NCBI GenBank assembly: GCA_020629035.1
Contig: JAHDEC010000006.1
Coordinates: 62,001-126,000, forward strand
Length of the DNA stretch: 64,000 nucleotides
Source of the DNA: Saprospiraceae bacterium
GTDB lineage: Bacteria > Bacteroidota > Bacteroidia > Chitinophagales > Saprospiraceae
Direction of reading: 5' to 3'
Shown: one piece after another, positions 17,347 to 26,329 of the stretch
Layout: every line of letters starts with the position of its first letter
How positions within the stretch are numbered: the first letter of the stretch is position 1
Notes under the pieces: model-generated
The model's database searches: none
What the model saw: the letters and a program-made list of their open reading frames with translations, nothing else
What the model was told of the DNA's origin: nothing
Made by a program: the position numbers and the translations under genes

Positions 17347-18201
17347 ATGGCAGAATACTACCAAGCATCGAATCGATTTGCACCGACAAGTTTCATTTTC
17401 TTCCTTATCGCAATTCTTACAGCAGTTCCCATATTAGCCACCATTTACGCTTTGGCTATCTGGTACATTCCTTTCCCGTATATTAATTTCATCCTCACTG
17501 GAGCTTTTGCAATGGGGATAGGTATGGTCATACAGTTTTCAGCAGTAAAATATGGGAAAGTTCGAAATTCAAAATTGGCACTACTCTTTGGATTTTTGGG
17601 GAGTTTGATGGGTCTTTATTTTGCTTGGGTCGCTTGGTGTGTAGTTGCCATGAATGCATCCACAGGCACTAATTTTGGTCATATGATTTCTGGAATAATT
17701 AGTCTTGCTTTAGATCCTACAAGTTTAATTAAAATGATTCAGAGCATAAATACATTTGGAGTTTGGGGCTTTGGCGAAAACCCAGTAACCGGGACCTTTT
17801 TATGGATCATTTGGGCAATTGAAGCTATAGCAATTTTATTCATTGGGAGTAGAATTCCCATAAGTACTAGCAAAGAACCGTTCTGTGAAGTAAATAATAA
17901 ATGGTTTGAATCTAAAAACTTTGGTCCATTTAACTACATTGAGAACACTTCAAATCTAATTGATAGTTTTACTTCATCTAATGTTTCTGAACTAACAGAA
18001 CCGAATAAAGTTGATGATCACCAATCTAAAAATCACAGCATTTTCACATTATATGCTAATGAAACTAATGAGAACTTTTTAACAGTAACTAATCGAGTGG
18101 CATCCCTGAATGATAAAAATGAAGTTAAATTCGATGATCAACAAGTGATTAGACACTTGAGCATCCCTGAAAGTGTAAGTCAATTTATCGAGAACCGTTG
18201 A
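17347..18201 (+). CDS. Membrane protein of unknown function
   Basis: Not recognised. 284 residues: four hydrophobic segments (~15-37, ~42-65, ~76-102, ~150-170) in the first 175 residues, with aromatic-rich turns (ALAIWYIPFPYIN, LYFAWVAWCVVAMN), then a hydrophilic, Asn/Ser-rich tail of ~110 residues probably in the cytoplasm. The upstream 118 bases contain an imperfect dyad (TTTGTAA...TTACAAA near 17300-17332) but no convincing promoter box. Nothing in its neighbours indicates a role. Confidence 0.6.
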   Translation: MAEYYQASNRFAPTSFIFFLIAILTAVPILATIYALAIWYIPFPYINFILTGAFAMGIGMVIQFSAVKYGKVRNSKLALLFGFLGSLMGLYFAWVAWCVVAMNASTGTNFGHMISGIISLALDPTSLIKMIQSINTFGVWGFGENPVTGTFLWIIWAIEAIAILFIGSRIPISTSKEPFCEVNNKWFESKNFGPFNYIENTSNLIDSFTSSNVSELTEPNKVDDHQSKNHSIFTLYANETNENFLTVTNRVASLNDKNEVKFDDQQVIRHLSIPESVSQFIENR

Positions 18202-18260
18202 TAAACACCTGAGCTTAGGAATATATACAGAGATTGAGGCTTCACTTTACAATACATCTT

Positions 18261-18268
18261 TATCTTTG
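18261..18268 (+). promoter_or_regulatory. -7 box for the DUF4286 gene; very short leader
   Basis: TATCTTTG is an exact match to the Bacteroidota -7 consensus, ending 11 bases before the ATG at 18280, so the transcript would start only about five bases before the start codon. A clear -33 TTTG at the expected distance is not seen. Confidence 0.55.
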
Positions 18269-18279
18269 CACAAAAAGTA

Positions 18280-18603
18280 ATGCCTAAGATCGTTTATAAT
18301 GTTACAGTCAAGATATTGGACGAAATCCATATCGATTGGTTGCAATGGATGCAAGAGGTTCACATTCCAGACGTGATGAACACAGGCTGTTTCTTGAGTT
18401 ATCAGATGAATAAAATTCTCCATGATGATGGCGATGGTGGACACAGTTACGCTATCCAGTACATTTGCCAAAGTCATCAGGATCTAAATACTTATCAAGC
18501 AAATTTTGCAAAGCAACTTCAAGCTCAACATACGAATAGATACAAGGACAAATATGTGGCTTTTAGAACCTTGATGGAAATTGTGAGTTCTTCAAATGAC
18601 TAG
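18280..18603 (+). CDS. DUF4286 family protein
   Basis: A 107-residue cytoplasmic protein of the DUF4286 family, widespread in Bacteroidota and of unknown function. Signature features are the N-terminal VYNVTVKILDEIHIDWLQWM and the following HIPDVMNTGCFLSY, then YAIQYICQS. The fold is probably a dimeric alpha-beta barrel, as for other short proteins of this shape, but that is inference. The stop is 3 bases before the TTG start of an MFS transporter and the acyl-CoA dehydrogenase and site-2 protease genes follow closely, so it heads a four-gene unit. Confidence 0.85.
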   Translation: MPKIVYNVTVKILDEIHIDWLQWMQEVHIPDVMNTGCFLSYQMNKILHDDGDGGHSYAIQYICQSHQDLNTYQANFAKQLQAQHTNRYKDKYVAFRTLMEIVSSSND

Positions 18604-18606
18604 GGC

Positions 18607-19878
18607 TTGAAGAATCGTCAAGCCTTAATTCTACTTTTTATTGCCAATATTATTTCTGGTGCAGGACAAGGCATTAGCATGATTGCTGTTCCATGGTATT
18701 TTGCTAAGACGGAATCCATGCAAGCTTTTGGTTTTGCCTATATAGCCGTAAATATCATCAGTCTGTTTTGGGTACCTTATGCAGGAAGTTTAGTTGATCG
18801 TTTTAATCGCAAACGCGTTTTCTTGGTGCTAAACTTTGTTACGGGCTTTATATTAGCGAGCATTTCTTTGTTTGGCTATCTTAATGGCGCCTTGCCTTGG
18901 TATTTTATAGCCGGAGCCTTTTGCCTCACTTTTCTCAATTACAATATCCATTATACGGCCTTGTATGCCTTAGTTCAGGAAATCTCAGAAAAAAAATATT
19001 ACAGCAGGATCAGCTCTTATCTAGAAATTCAAGGTCAATTTACCGCTATTATTGCCGGTGTCTTTGCCATTTTCTTAATAGAAGGAGCACCTAATGGAAT
19101 CGCTAGACTTTTTGGGTTTTCTTTCAATATTGGTTTCGATATTAAAGCATGGCCGATCTACAAAATATTCGGCATAGATGCAGCCAGTTATTTTATTTCG
19201 CTATTGATTATCCTAGCCATGCGCTATCAATCACTGATCCAAAAGCAAATCGAAACAGGGAGTTTAGTTAAAAGGCTATCAAGCGGCATCCAATTCTTGA
19301 AAGAGAATCCTCCAATTTTCTGGTTTGGAATCTTGTCATACATTGTATTCCTAACTGTTTCTATAGAGGGTTTTTATCTAACCGCAATCTATGTAAATAA
19401 TCATTTAGAAGCGAATGCAGATGTTTATGCCACCAACGAAATGACCTATTCTTTTGGTGCCTTAATAGCTGGTGTGATCATTAGACGAATGTTTAAAAAC
19501 TTGAATATTCCACTTAGTATTTTAATCATGATGGTCATTACTGCCTTACAATTTGCCATATTGGCCCATACAAAATCAGAATACATCTTATACGTCATGG
19601 CCTTTATCTTAGGACTAATGAATGCTGGTACTAGAATCCAACGAGTGACTTATTTATTTCGGACAGTTCCGAACGAACTTTTTGGCAGAGCTACTAGCGT
19701 TTTTAAGATTTTAAACATATTTTTTCGTATTATTTTTATTGGAATATTCAGTCTTTCATATTTCCTTCAGGATAACCACATAATTTATACTTATGATATA
19801 TTAACTTTGAGTTTAATTTTTTCAATCATTTTAATGATTTGGAAGTATAGAAGCTTTAATTTGACTATAAAACCATAA
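18607..19878 (+). CDS. Major facilitator superfamily transporter
   Basis: A 423-residue inner membrane transporter with about 12 membrane segments. The MFS loop 2-3 signature appears as GSLVDRFNRKRVFLVLN (~60-80), and the N-terminal half has the IANIISGAGQGISMIAVPWYF pattern seen in the MFS_3 (enterobactin-exporter/macrolide-efflux-like) group. Substrate cannot be predicted. The start is TTG at 18607, three bases after the DUF4286 stop; no ATG lies before the first membrane segment. Middle hydrophilic region (~205-235) contains KQIETGSLVKRLSSG, the usual central loop. Confidence 0.85.
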   Translation: MKNRQALILLFIANIISGAGQGISMIAVPWYFAKTESMQAFGFAYIAVNIISLFWVPYAGSLVDRFNRKRVFLVLNFVTGFILASISLFGYLNGALPWYFIAGAFCLTFLNYNIHYTALYALVQEISEKKYYSRISSYLEIQGQFTAIIAGVFAIFLIEGAPNGIARLFGFSFNIGFDIKAWPIYKIFGIDAASYFISLLIILAMRYQSLIQKQIETGSLVKRLSSGIQFLKENPPIFWFGILSYIVFLTVSIEGFYLTAIYVNNHLEANADVYATNEMTYSFGALIAGVIIRRMFKNLNIPLSILIMMVITALQFAILAHTKSEYILYVMAFILGLMNAGTRIQRVTYLFRTVPNELFGRATSVFKILNIFFRIIFIGIFSLSYFLQDNHIIYTYDILTLSLIFSIILMIWKYRSFNLTIKP

Positions 19879-19881
19879 TCC

Positions 19882-21039
19882 ATGCAATTTAAGTTGACCG
19901 AAGAACAATTAGCAGTAAAGGAAGCTGCTAGAGATTTTGCTCAAAACGAATTAAAACCTGGAGTAATCGAAAGAGACTCCACCATGAGCTATCCTACAGA
20001 ACAGGTTAAGGCTATGGCTGAACTTGGTTTCTTAGGAATGATGACAGACCCTGCTTATGGTGGTGGTGGAATGGATACTTTATCGTATGTACTAGCTATG
20101 GAAGAGCTTTCCAAAGTAGACAATTCTTGCTCTGTGATTGTGTCAGTTAATAATAGCTTAGTTTGTTGGGGCTTAGAAAAGTATGGAACGGAGGACCAAA
20201 AACAAAAATACTTGACCAAATTATCCACAGGAGAATGGATTGGGGCTTTTTGTCTTAGTGAACCCGAGGCAGGAAGTGATGCAACGAGCCAACGTACAAC
20301 TGCTGAGGATAAGGGTGATCATTATTTACTGAATGGCACAAAAAATTGGATTACAAATGGTGGCTCTTCAAGTGTTCATCTGGTCATAGCACAAACTAAT
20401 CCTGAACTTGGTCATAGAGGCATTAATGCATTTATAGTAGAAGCAGACTGGGAAGGAGTCACGGTAAGTGCTAAAGAAGATAAATTAGGGATACGCTCAT
20501 CTGATACGCATACCATCTTATACAATGATGTAAAAGTTCCGAAAGAAAACCGAATTGCAGATGATGGTTTTGGTTTCAAGTTTGCCATGAAGGTCTTATC
20601 TGGTGGTCGGATTGGTATTGCCGCTCAAGCTTTAGGAATTGCTGCTGGTGCTTACGAATTAGCGGTTGCATATGCACAGGAACGTACAGCATTTGGAAAA
20701 CCTATTGCCCAGCATCAAGCCATCGCGTTTAAGATAGCTGATATGGCTGCAGATATTGAAGCTGCAAGATTACTAGTGTATAGAGCAGCATGGCTAAAAG
20801 ATCAAGGCTTAAATTTCGATCAAGCAAGTAGTATGGCTAAACTAAAAGCTTCCGATGCAGCCATGAAACATACGGTGGAAGCCGTACAAATCCATGGTGG
20901 CTATGGTTTTGTAAAAGAATATCATGTAGAGCGCTTAATGAGAGATGCTAAAATCACTCAAATTTATGAGGGAACCTCTGAAATTCAGAAAATTGTAATA
21001 TCTAGAAACATCTTTAAAGGAAACCAATTGTACCTATAA
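19882..21039 (+). CDS. Acyl-CoA dehydrogenase
   Basis: A 385-residue FAD enzyme that introduces the alpha-beta double bond in acyl-CoA during fatty acid or amino acid breakdown. Signatures: FCLSEPEAGSDA (FAD-binding), NGTKNWITNGG, YAQERTAFGKPIAQHQ and QIHGGYGFVKEYHVERLMRDAKI. The catalytic base is Glu363 in IYEGTSEIQ, the position used by short/medium-chain (butyryl-CoA type) enzymes. Exact chain-length preference is not decidable. It starts four bases after the MFS gene and is followed six bases later by the site-2 protease gene. Confidence 0.94.
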   Translation: MQFKLTEEQLAVKEAARDFAQNELKPGVIERDSTMSYPTEQVKAMAELGFLGMMTDPAYGGGGMDTLSYVLAMEELSKVDNSCSVIVSVNNSLVCWGLEKYGTEDQKQKYLTKLSTGEWIGAFCLSEPEAGSDATSQRTTAEDKGDHYLLNGTKNWITNGGSSSVHLVIAQTNPELGHRGINAFIVEADWEGVTVSAKEDKLGIRSSDTHTILYNDVKVPKENRIADDGFGFKFAMKVLSGGRIGIAAQALGIAAGAYELAVAYAQERTAFGKPIAQHQAIAFKIADMAADIEAARLLVYRAAWLKDQGLNFDQASSMAKLKASDAAMKHTVEAVQIHGGYGFVKEYHVERLMRDAKITQIYEGTSEIQKIVISRNIFKGNQLYL

Positions 21040-21045
21040 ACTAAT

Positions 21046-22152
21046 TTGAGTCAAAATATAACTATAGCTCGGTTTGCTGGTATTCCAGTAAAACTTCATT
21101 GGTCTATTATATTGCTCTTATGTTTTGTGTTAGGTTCCATATTCAGAAGTAGTCAATCACTGAATCAAAGTCTCTTTTTCTTAGCCTATTTTCTATTACT
21201 CTTTTTATGTGTACTTCTTCATGAGTTTGGCCATGCTCTTGTAGCTAAAAATTATGGTATTAAGACCCGAGATATTATCCTGAGTCCGATTGGAGGTCTT
21301 GCTCGCTTAGAGTATATTCCTAAGATTCCGATGCAAGAATTCTATATTGCTATTGGTGGTCCTTTGGTCAATGTTGTGTTACTTATCCTAGTCTCTATTT
21401 GCTTGTTTATTGGGAATATTTCGTTTGCACTAGACATGGAATATATATTCCTGAATCCCTCATTAAACGGAGTGTTACAGTTTCTCTTTTGGATGAATCT
21501 AACCTTATTTGCCTTTAATCTAATTCCTGCATTCCCCATGGATGGTGGTAGAATTCTCCGATCTCTGCTAAGCATGCGTTGGGGTTTTGATAAAGCTACT
21601 CGATGGGCTACGGCTGTGGGGAAAATATTGGCCCTTATTATTTTCGTTTATGCTATACTTACCCAGCAATACATTTTAACCATTATTACAGTCTTTGTTT
21701 TTATCACTGCTAACCAGGAATACCAAAATCTTCGGACCAAAAAATTACTAGAAGGCACCTTAGCTCACGAGATAGTTTTGAGCAATTGGACTAAAATCTA
21801 TCAAGATGATTTAGTGAGTAAACCACTAGCTATCTCTGCCAAGCAAGCAGAACAAAGCTTTTTAGTTTTTAATCAAAATGATGTGCTTGTGGGCTCTTTA
21901 CCTTCCATATTTTTAGCTCAAGCCAAAAAAGAAAAGTTAGATAATCATCAGGTAGCTCAGATAGCAAGTTCTAAAGGTCATACATTAGATGGCGAAACAA
22001 ATCTTTCAGACTTGTTTACCTTCATGAATGAACAGGGCTTAGCCATTGTGGGCATTACCAATGCTAGCCATCAAATTGTGGGTACGATCGATCGAATAAC
22101 CTTCGGCAAATATGTAAAAGAGCATACCAAGTTTTCTTGGTTTCACCTTTAA
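21046..22152 (+). CDS. Site-2 protease family (M50) intramembrane metalloprotease
   Basis: A 368-residue polytopic metalloprotease. The zinc site is HEFGHALVAKNYGI (HExxH, ~residue 60) with the third ligand in NLIPAFPMDGGRILRSLL (~165); the two hydrophobic cores are typical of the SpoIVFB-like group, which cleaves membrane-bound regulators. The C-terminal 140 residues occupy the place where family members carry CBS domains; similarity to CBS is weak (LAIVGITNASHQIVGTIDR is the most CBS-like part). The start is TTG at 21046. Its stop codon directly abuts the stop of the convergent skp gene, with no base between. Confidence 0.87.
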   Translation: MSQNITIARFAGIPVKLHWSIILLLCFVLGSIFRSSQSLNQSLFFLAYFLLLFLCVLLHEFGHALVAKNYGIKTRDIILSPIGGLARLEYIPKIPMQEFYIAIGGPLVNVVLLILVSICLFIGNISFALDMEYIFLNPSLNGVLQFLFWMNLTLFAFNLIPAFPMDGGRILRSLLSMRWGFDKATRWATAVGKILALIIFVYAILTQQYILTIITVFVFITANQEYQNLRTKKLLEGTLAHEIVLSNWTKIYQDDLVSKPLAISAKQAEQSFLVFNQNDVLVGSLPSIFLAQAKKEKLDNHQVAQIASSKGHTLDGETNLSDLFTFMNEQGLAIVGITNASHQIVGTIDRITFGKYVKEHTKFSWFHL

Positions 22153-22656
22153 TTAGATACCTATTCTGCTTTTTAGTTTAGCTGTTAGATCTTCTGAATC
22201 ATCAGCATGTAGAAGCACTCCAGCACTCGAATCAAAAATGAAAGTATATCCTTCTTCTTTACCCATGTTCTCTAACTCTATTCTTACTTTCTCTAAAATT
22301 GGAGCATACAAAGTTTCTCTTTTCAATGCAATTTTTTGTTGAACTTCAATTTCAAACTGTTGGATTTTTTGCTGCTCTTGAGATAAGCTAGCTTCCTTTT
22401 CTTGCATCTGTATTTGAGAAAGTGTTCCTTGATTAGCTTCAGCAACATAAGCTTGATATTTACTTTCAAAGCTGGTTACCATTTGCTTTCCTTGCTCGAT
22501 CAAGGTATTCTGATAAGTTAATAGTTCTTGGTCAGCTGTCTTAATTTGTGGGTGTTCTGCAAGTACTTCAGTTGAACTTACATAACCAAATTTCTGAGCT
22601 TGCATTGCTTGGATAGAAACTAAACAAACAATTAATAGCGTAAATATATTTTTCAT
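22153..22656 (-). CDS. skp: OmpH/Skp family periplasmic chaperone
   Basis: A 167-residue Skp-like chaperone that holds unfolded outer membrane proteins in the periplasm before BAM insertion. Signal peptide 1-20 (ends AMQAQ), then KFGYVSSTEVLAEHPQ, a long Gln/Glu-rich helical hairpin (~35-120, the tentacle), and the C-terminal strand region YTFIFDSSAGVLLHADD. Length matches the family. It lies downstream of bamA on the same strand with a 120-base gap that carries its own -7 box. The functional coupling with BamA is well known for this pair. Confidence 0.92.
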   Translation of the reverse strand: MKNIFTLLIVCLVSIQAMQAQKFGYVSSTEVLAEHPQIKTADQELLTYQNTLIEQGKQMVTSFESKYQAYVAEANQGTLSQIQMQEKEASLSQEQQKIQQFEIEVQQKIALKRETLYAPILEKVRIELENMGKEEGYTFIFDSSAGVLLHADDSEDLTAKLKSRIGI

Positions 22657-22709
22657 ATTGAATGATGTTTTTAGGTCTAAGTAGTGTGTTTTCTCAGTTA
22701 ATAACGCCG

Positions 22710-22717
22710 CAAATGTA
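22710..22717 (-). promoter_or_regulatory. -7 box for skp
   Basis: Minus-strand TACATTTG matches TAnnTTTG exactly, 54 bases before the skp start, within the gap between bamA and skp. No clear -33 element at 19-21 bases. Confidence 0.5.
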
Positions 22718-22776
22718 CAAATAGATTGTCATTCACTCTTCTTTAACCTTTGATTAATATACTGCGATTTAAAATG

Positions 22777-25377
22777 TTAATCTGGTTCAAATCCAAGGAC
22801 AATATTAAACTGACCGAAAGAAGATCCTGGTGCTTTATCAAATCCCCAACCATAATCAAACCCAAGTAGTCCGAACATCGGTAAGAAAACTCTTAGTCCT
22901 CCACCTGCAGAACGTTTTAAATCAAATGGATTAAAGTTTTTAGCACCTACCCAAGCATTTCCACCTTGCACAAATCCATGCACATAAATAGTGGAAGAAG
23001 GGTTAAGTGATAAAGGATATCTAAGCTCCATCGTAAATTTATCAAAGATCGAAGCTCCACCAGCGCTGTTTACGTCTATCTCTGTACTTTCATATCCTCT
23101 TAAGGAGATAATGTCTTTTCCAGTAATACCCACATTCTGATTCGATAATCCGTCTCCACCTAACTCAAATCGCTCAAATGGACTAATACCAATGTCTGAA
23201 TTATAAAATCCTAAATATCCAATTTTAGCAGATGCAACAAATACTAATTTGTCAATAATATTATAATACCATTCTGCATCAAATCTCCATTTATGGTATT
23301 CCAAAAATTCAAACTTTTTGCCTAATTCGGCAGTACCATAAAGTGCATCAATTTCAGTATCTGTTGGAGGATTAGCAGGACCTTGCTGTCTTTCTAACGT
23401 TTCTCTTAGATCTCTCTTCTCATCATCAGTCAAACTAACATCCTTATCTCCAAACAGAGAATATGGAGGCGTTACTTGAATACTTAAAGACACTCTTGAT
23501 CCACGTCTAGGGTAAATCGGTTCGCTAATCGAACTACGAGTGAATACCTGACGTAAACTAAAGTTTTTAAAATTACCATTAGTAATAGGTGTATTAGAAT
23601 CCTCTACAAAAAACTGGCTAAAACTATAGTCTTGTAAATCAATCCACTCTAAAGTCATGGTCGTATTAGCCGAGAAAAAATCATCTGGCCAATTTAATTG
23701 TCTTCCTAAACCAGCAAAAGCTCTGGTGATCCCTAACTTACCTGATCCTAGTGTAGAACGATCAAAATCTGAGTAGGATAAACCTACTGTTAAGGAATTT
23801 GGACGTTTACCAAATAACCATGGTTCAGTAAATGAGCCGTTAAATGATCTAAAAAATCGACTGTTTGATTGGGCTCTTAAGGATAATTTTTGTCCATCAC
23901 CTTGGGGTACTGGATTCCATTTTTTCCTATCCCAGGCATTGGCCACTGAAAAGTTATTAAACGTAACCCCAAGCGTGCCTATTAGTCCACTAAATCCTCC
24001 GTAACCTGCAGAAAGCTCTAACTGATCTGATGGTTGCTCTTCTAAGTTATATATGATATCCGCTGTTCCTCTTTCTTGATTTACTTGTGGCTGGATATCT
24101 AGCGTTTCCGGATTAAAGTATCCAAGATTAGAAAGCTCTCTCTGTGATCTGATAATATCCGAACGGCTAAATTTCTTGCCAGGCAGTGTACGGATGGTTC
24201 TTCTAATAACATCTTCGTGGGTACGATCATTACCAACAATCTCTACCCTATCTATCGTCGCTTGTGGCCCTTCATAGATTCTCATCTCTATATCTATAGA
24301 ATCATTCTCTACGGCAACCTCTACCGGTTGAATATCAAAAAACAAATAACCATCATCTAAATAAAGAGATGATATATCTCTACCGTCCAAACTAAACCTT
24401 AGGCGTTTCTCTAACAATTCTGCATTGTAAACATCTCCTCTAACAATCCCGAACACATTGGCTAGTTGTTCGCTTGTATATTTTGAATTTCCTTTCCAAG
24501 TTATATCTCGGTAGTAAAAAATATTTCCCTCTTCGATGTACATGTCTAATACGATCTCATTATCCACATTTCGGTACATGGAATCTTTTACAATCTTGGC
24601 ATTCTTGTATCCCTTCTTGTTGTAAAAGTTTATAACCGCATCTTTATCAGTTTTGTATTCCTCTTTCAAGAATTTAGAACGTTTGTAAACCGTCCACTTT
24701 TTCTTAGTTTCTTTCATTTTCCAACGAATCTTCCAGTCTTTAAAAGCTTCGTTATTATGTATGTTTATCTTGTCTATTTTAACTCGCTCCTTACGATCAA
24801 TATCAACCAGGAGGACAACCGCATTCTCCTTATTCTTATCAGGTGACTCTGTGATGTTAAGACTCATGTCTAGAAAGCCTTTATCCACATAGTACTCTGT
24901 TATTTTGTACTTTACTAGTTGCAATCGGTCTTCCGTCACGATGGAACCCTTATTTAGTACATCACCGATGATATCGTTTAAATCATCGTGGTTTGCTTTC
25001 TTGGCTCCTTTAAAAGAATGTTTAGAATAAAGCGGTCTTTCTTTAAGGAATATTTCAAGCCAAATTAAATTGCCTGAAATACTATCTTGAAGTATTTGTA
25101 CATCTTCAAACAATCGTAATTTCCAAAGTGATTTTATCGCTTTAGGAATCTTATCTCCCGGAATTTCAATGGTGTTTCCAGCCTTTAAGCCAGTAATCGT
25201 TTTAATAGCATTACGGTCTCTTGTTTCGGCTCCAGTCACTTTAACACCTCCTATCTCATAGGTCTGAGGAGAAGAATAATCGTACACCTCTTCAGTCTGG
25301 GCTTTAAGCAAAGAAAAAGGTATACTCAATACGAGTATTATGGCGAGGAGTCTACTATACATTTTGGCTATTTTCAT
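22777..25377 (-). CDS. bamA: Outer membrane protein assembly factor BamA
   Basis: The essential insertase of the BAM complex. 866 residues: signal peptide (ends SLLKAQ), five POTRA domains (~45-450; e.g. YEIGGVKVTGAETRDRN, VEIVGNDRTHEDVIRRTI), and a C-terminal 16-strand barrel of the Omp85 family (from ~470; GTLGVTFNNFSVAN, GLLGFDYGWGFD, ending NIVLGFEPD). FVQGGNAWVGAKNF and LRGYES (loop 6 VRGF/Y-like motif) are present. Start chosen as the ATG at 25377 (MKIAKMYSRLL); a start 12 codons earlier would place charged and hydrophobic residues ahead of the signal peptide. uppS lies upstream with ~100 bases between. Confidence 0.94.
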   Translation of the reverse strand: MKIAKMYSRLLAIILVLSIPFSLLKAQTEEVYDYSSPQTYEIGGVKVTGAETRDRNAIKTITGLKAGNTIEIPGDKIPKAIKSLWKLRLFEDVQILQDSISGNLIWLEIFLKERPLYSKHSFKGAKKANHDDLNDIIGDVLNKGSIVTEDRLQLVKYKITEYYVDKGFLDMSLNITESPDKNKENAVVLLVDIDRKERVKIDKINIHNNEAFKDWKIRWKMKETKKKWTVYKRSKFLKEEYKTDKDAVINFYNKKGYKNAKIVKDSMYRNVDNEIVLDMYIEEGNIFYYRDITWKGNSKYTSEQLANVFGIVRGDVYNAELLEKRLRFSLDGRDISSLYLDDGYLFFDIQPVEVAVENDSIDIEMRIYEGPQATIDRVEIVGNDRTHEDVIRRTIRTLPGKKFSRSDIIRSQRELSNLGYFNPETLDIQPQVNQERGTADIIYNLEEQPSDQLELSAGYGGFSGLIGTLGVTFNNFSVANAWDRKKWNPVPQGDGQKLSLRAQSNSRFFRSFNGSFTEPWLFGKRPNSLTVGLSYSDFDRSTLGSGKLGITRAFAGLGRQLNWPDDFFSANTTMTLEWIDLQDYSFSQFFVEDSNTPITNGNFKNFSLRQVFTRSSISEPIYPRRGSRVSLSIQVTPPYSLFGDKDVSLTDDEKRDLRETLERQQGPANPPTDTEIDALYGTAELGKKFEFLEYHKWRFDAEWYYNIIDKLVFVASAKIGYLGFYNSDIGISPFERFELGGDGLSNQNVGITGKDIISLRGYESTEIDVNSAGGASIFDKFTMELRYPLSLNPSSTIYVHGFVQGGNAWVGAKNFNPFDLKRSAGGGLRVFLPMFGLLGFDYGWGFDKAPGSSFGQFNIVLGFEPD

Positions 25378-25479
25378 GCGGATGGCAAAAATAGTTATTT
25401 CACTTAATGACATATAAGAAAACGAGGATTTATATCTAATGTTATGAATACTTTAAGATAAATGGCTGAATAAAGGCTT

Positions 25480-26226
25480 TTATGCTTGCAATTGGTCACT
25501 TGTTTTACCAAAACGTCTTTCCCTTTGCTGAAAATTTACAATAGCCTCATACAAATGATTCTTCCTAAAGTCTGGCCAATACACCGGGCTAAAATATAAT
25601 TCAGTATAAGCTAATTGCCAAAGTAAATAATTACTAATCCTCATTTCGCCTGAAGTTCTGATTAGCAATGCTGGATCAGGCATGTTATGAGTCTCTAAAT
25701 GAGAGGTAAAAACGGCTTCAGTAACGTCTGCACTCTTGAGTAATCCTTGCTCTACTTGCTGAGCAATTTTTTGAGTAGCGTTCATGATTTCCCATCTTGC
25801 ACTATAATTTAAGGCAAGTGTTAGGGTCATACGGTCGTTATCTTTTGTCTCTTCGATCCCTTTTAATAAAGCTTTTTGTGTGGCCTTTGGCAGTTGTTCA
25901 ATGTTGCCAATCGCGTGTAGTCTAATCTTGTTTTTTGAAAGCGTTTTTAGTTCTCTTCGAACGGTTTCTACCAGCAAGGTCATTAGTGCCGTTACTTCTG
26001 CCTTTGGTCTACTCCAGTTTTCGGTAGAAAAAGCATATAGGGTTAAAAACTTTACCCCTAATTCTGCACATGCTTCAGATACTTCTCGAACCGATGTAAC
26101 GCCATTCTTGTGACCAAAAACCCTAGGTTTGTTCTTTTCTTTAGCCCAACGCCCATTACCGTCCATGATCACAGCAACGTGTTCGGGTAATTTGGCATCA
26201 TCAATTTGACTAAGAAAGTCTTCCAT
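25480..26226 (-). CDS. uppS: Isoprenyl transferase (undecaprenyl diphosphate synthase)
   Basis: Condenses isopentenyl diphosphate with farnesyl diphosphate to give the C55 carrier for peptidoglycan and other cell-surface polymers. The 248-residue protein has the cis-prenyltransferase signatures HVAVIMDGNGRWA (catalytic Asp22), GHKNGV, TLYAFSTENWSRP, ALNYSARWEI and the C-terminal RTSGEMRISNYLLWQLAY and PDF. Length is normal. It lies upstream of bamA, a common Bacteroidota arrangement, and has an exact -7 box 27 bases before its ATG. Confidence 0.95.
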   Translation of the reverse strand: MEDFLSQIDDAKLPEHVAVIMDGNGRWAKEKNKPRVFGHKNGVTSVREVSEACAELGVKFLTLYAFSTENWSRPKAEVTALMTLLVETVRRELKTLSKNKIRLHAIGNIEQLPKATQKALLKGIEETKDNDRMTLTLALNYSARWEIMNATQKIAQQVEQGLLKSADVTEAVFTSHLETHNMPDPALLIRTSGEMRISNYLLWQLAYTELYFSPVYWPDFRKNHLYEAIVNFQQRERRFGKTSDQLQA

Positions 26227-26252
26227 AAATAGCTTATATCTGCTTACTTAAT

Positions 26253-26260
26253 CAAAGATA
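26253..26260 (-). promoter_or_regulatory. -7 box for uppS (probably uppS-bamA)
   Basis: Minus-strand TATCTTTG, an exact -7 consensus, 27 bases before the uppS start. No convincing -33 TTTG. Confidence 0.55.
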
Positions 26261-26329
26261 TTAGTATTGTTAAAGAATCCTATTTATCACCGATAAAATG
26301 AAGCAATAAGTCGATATTTACCTTTTATG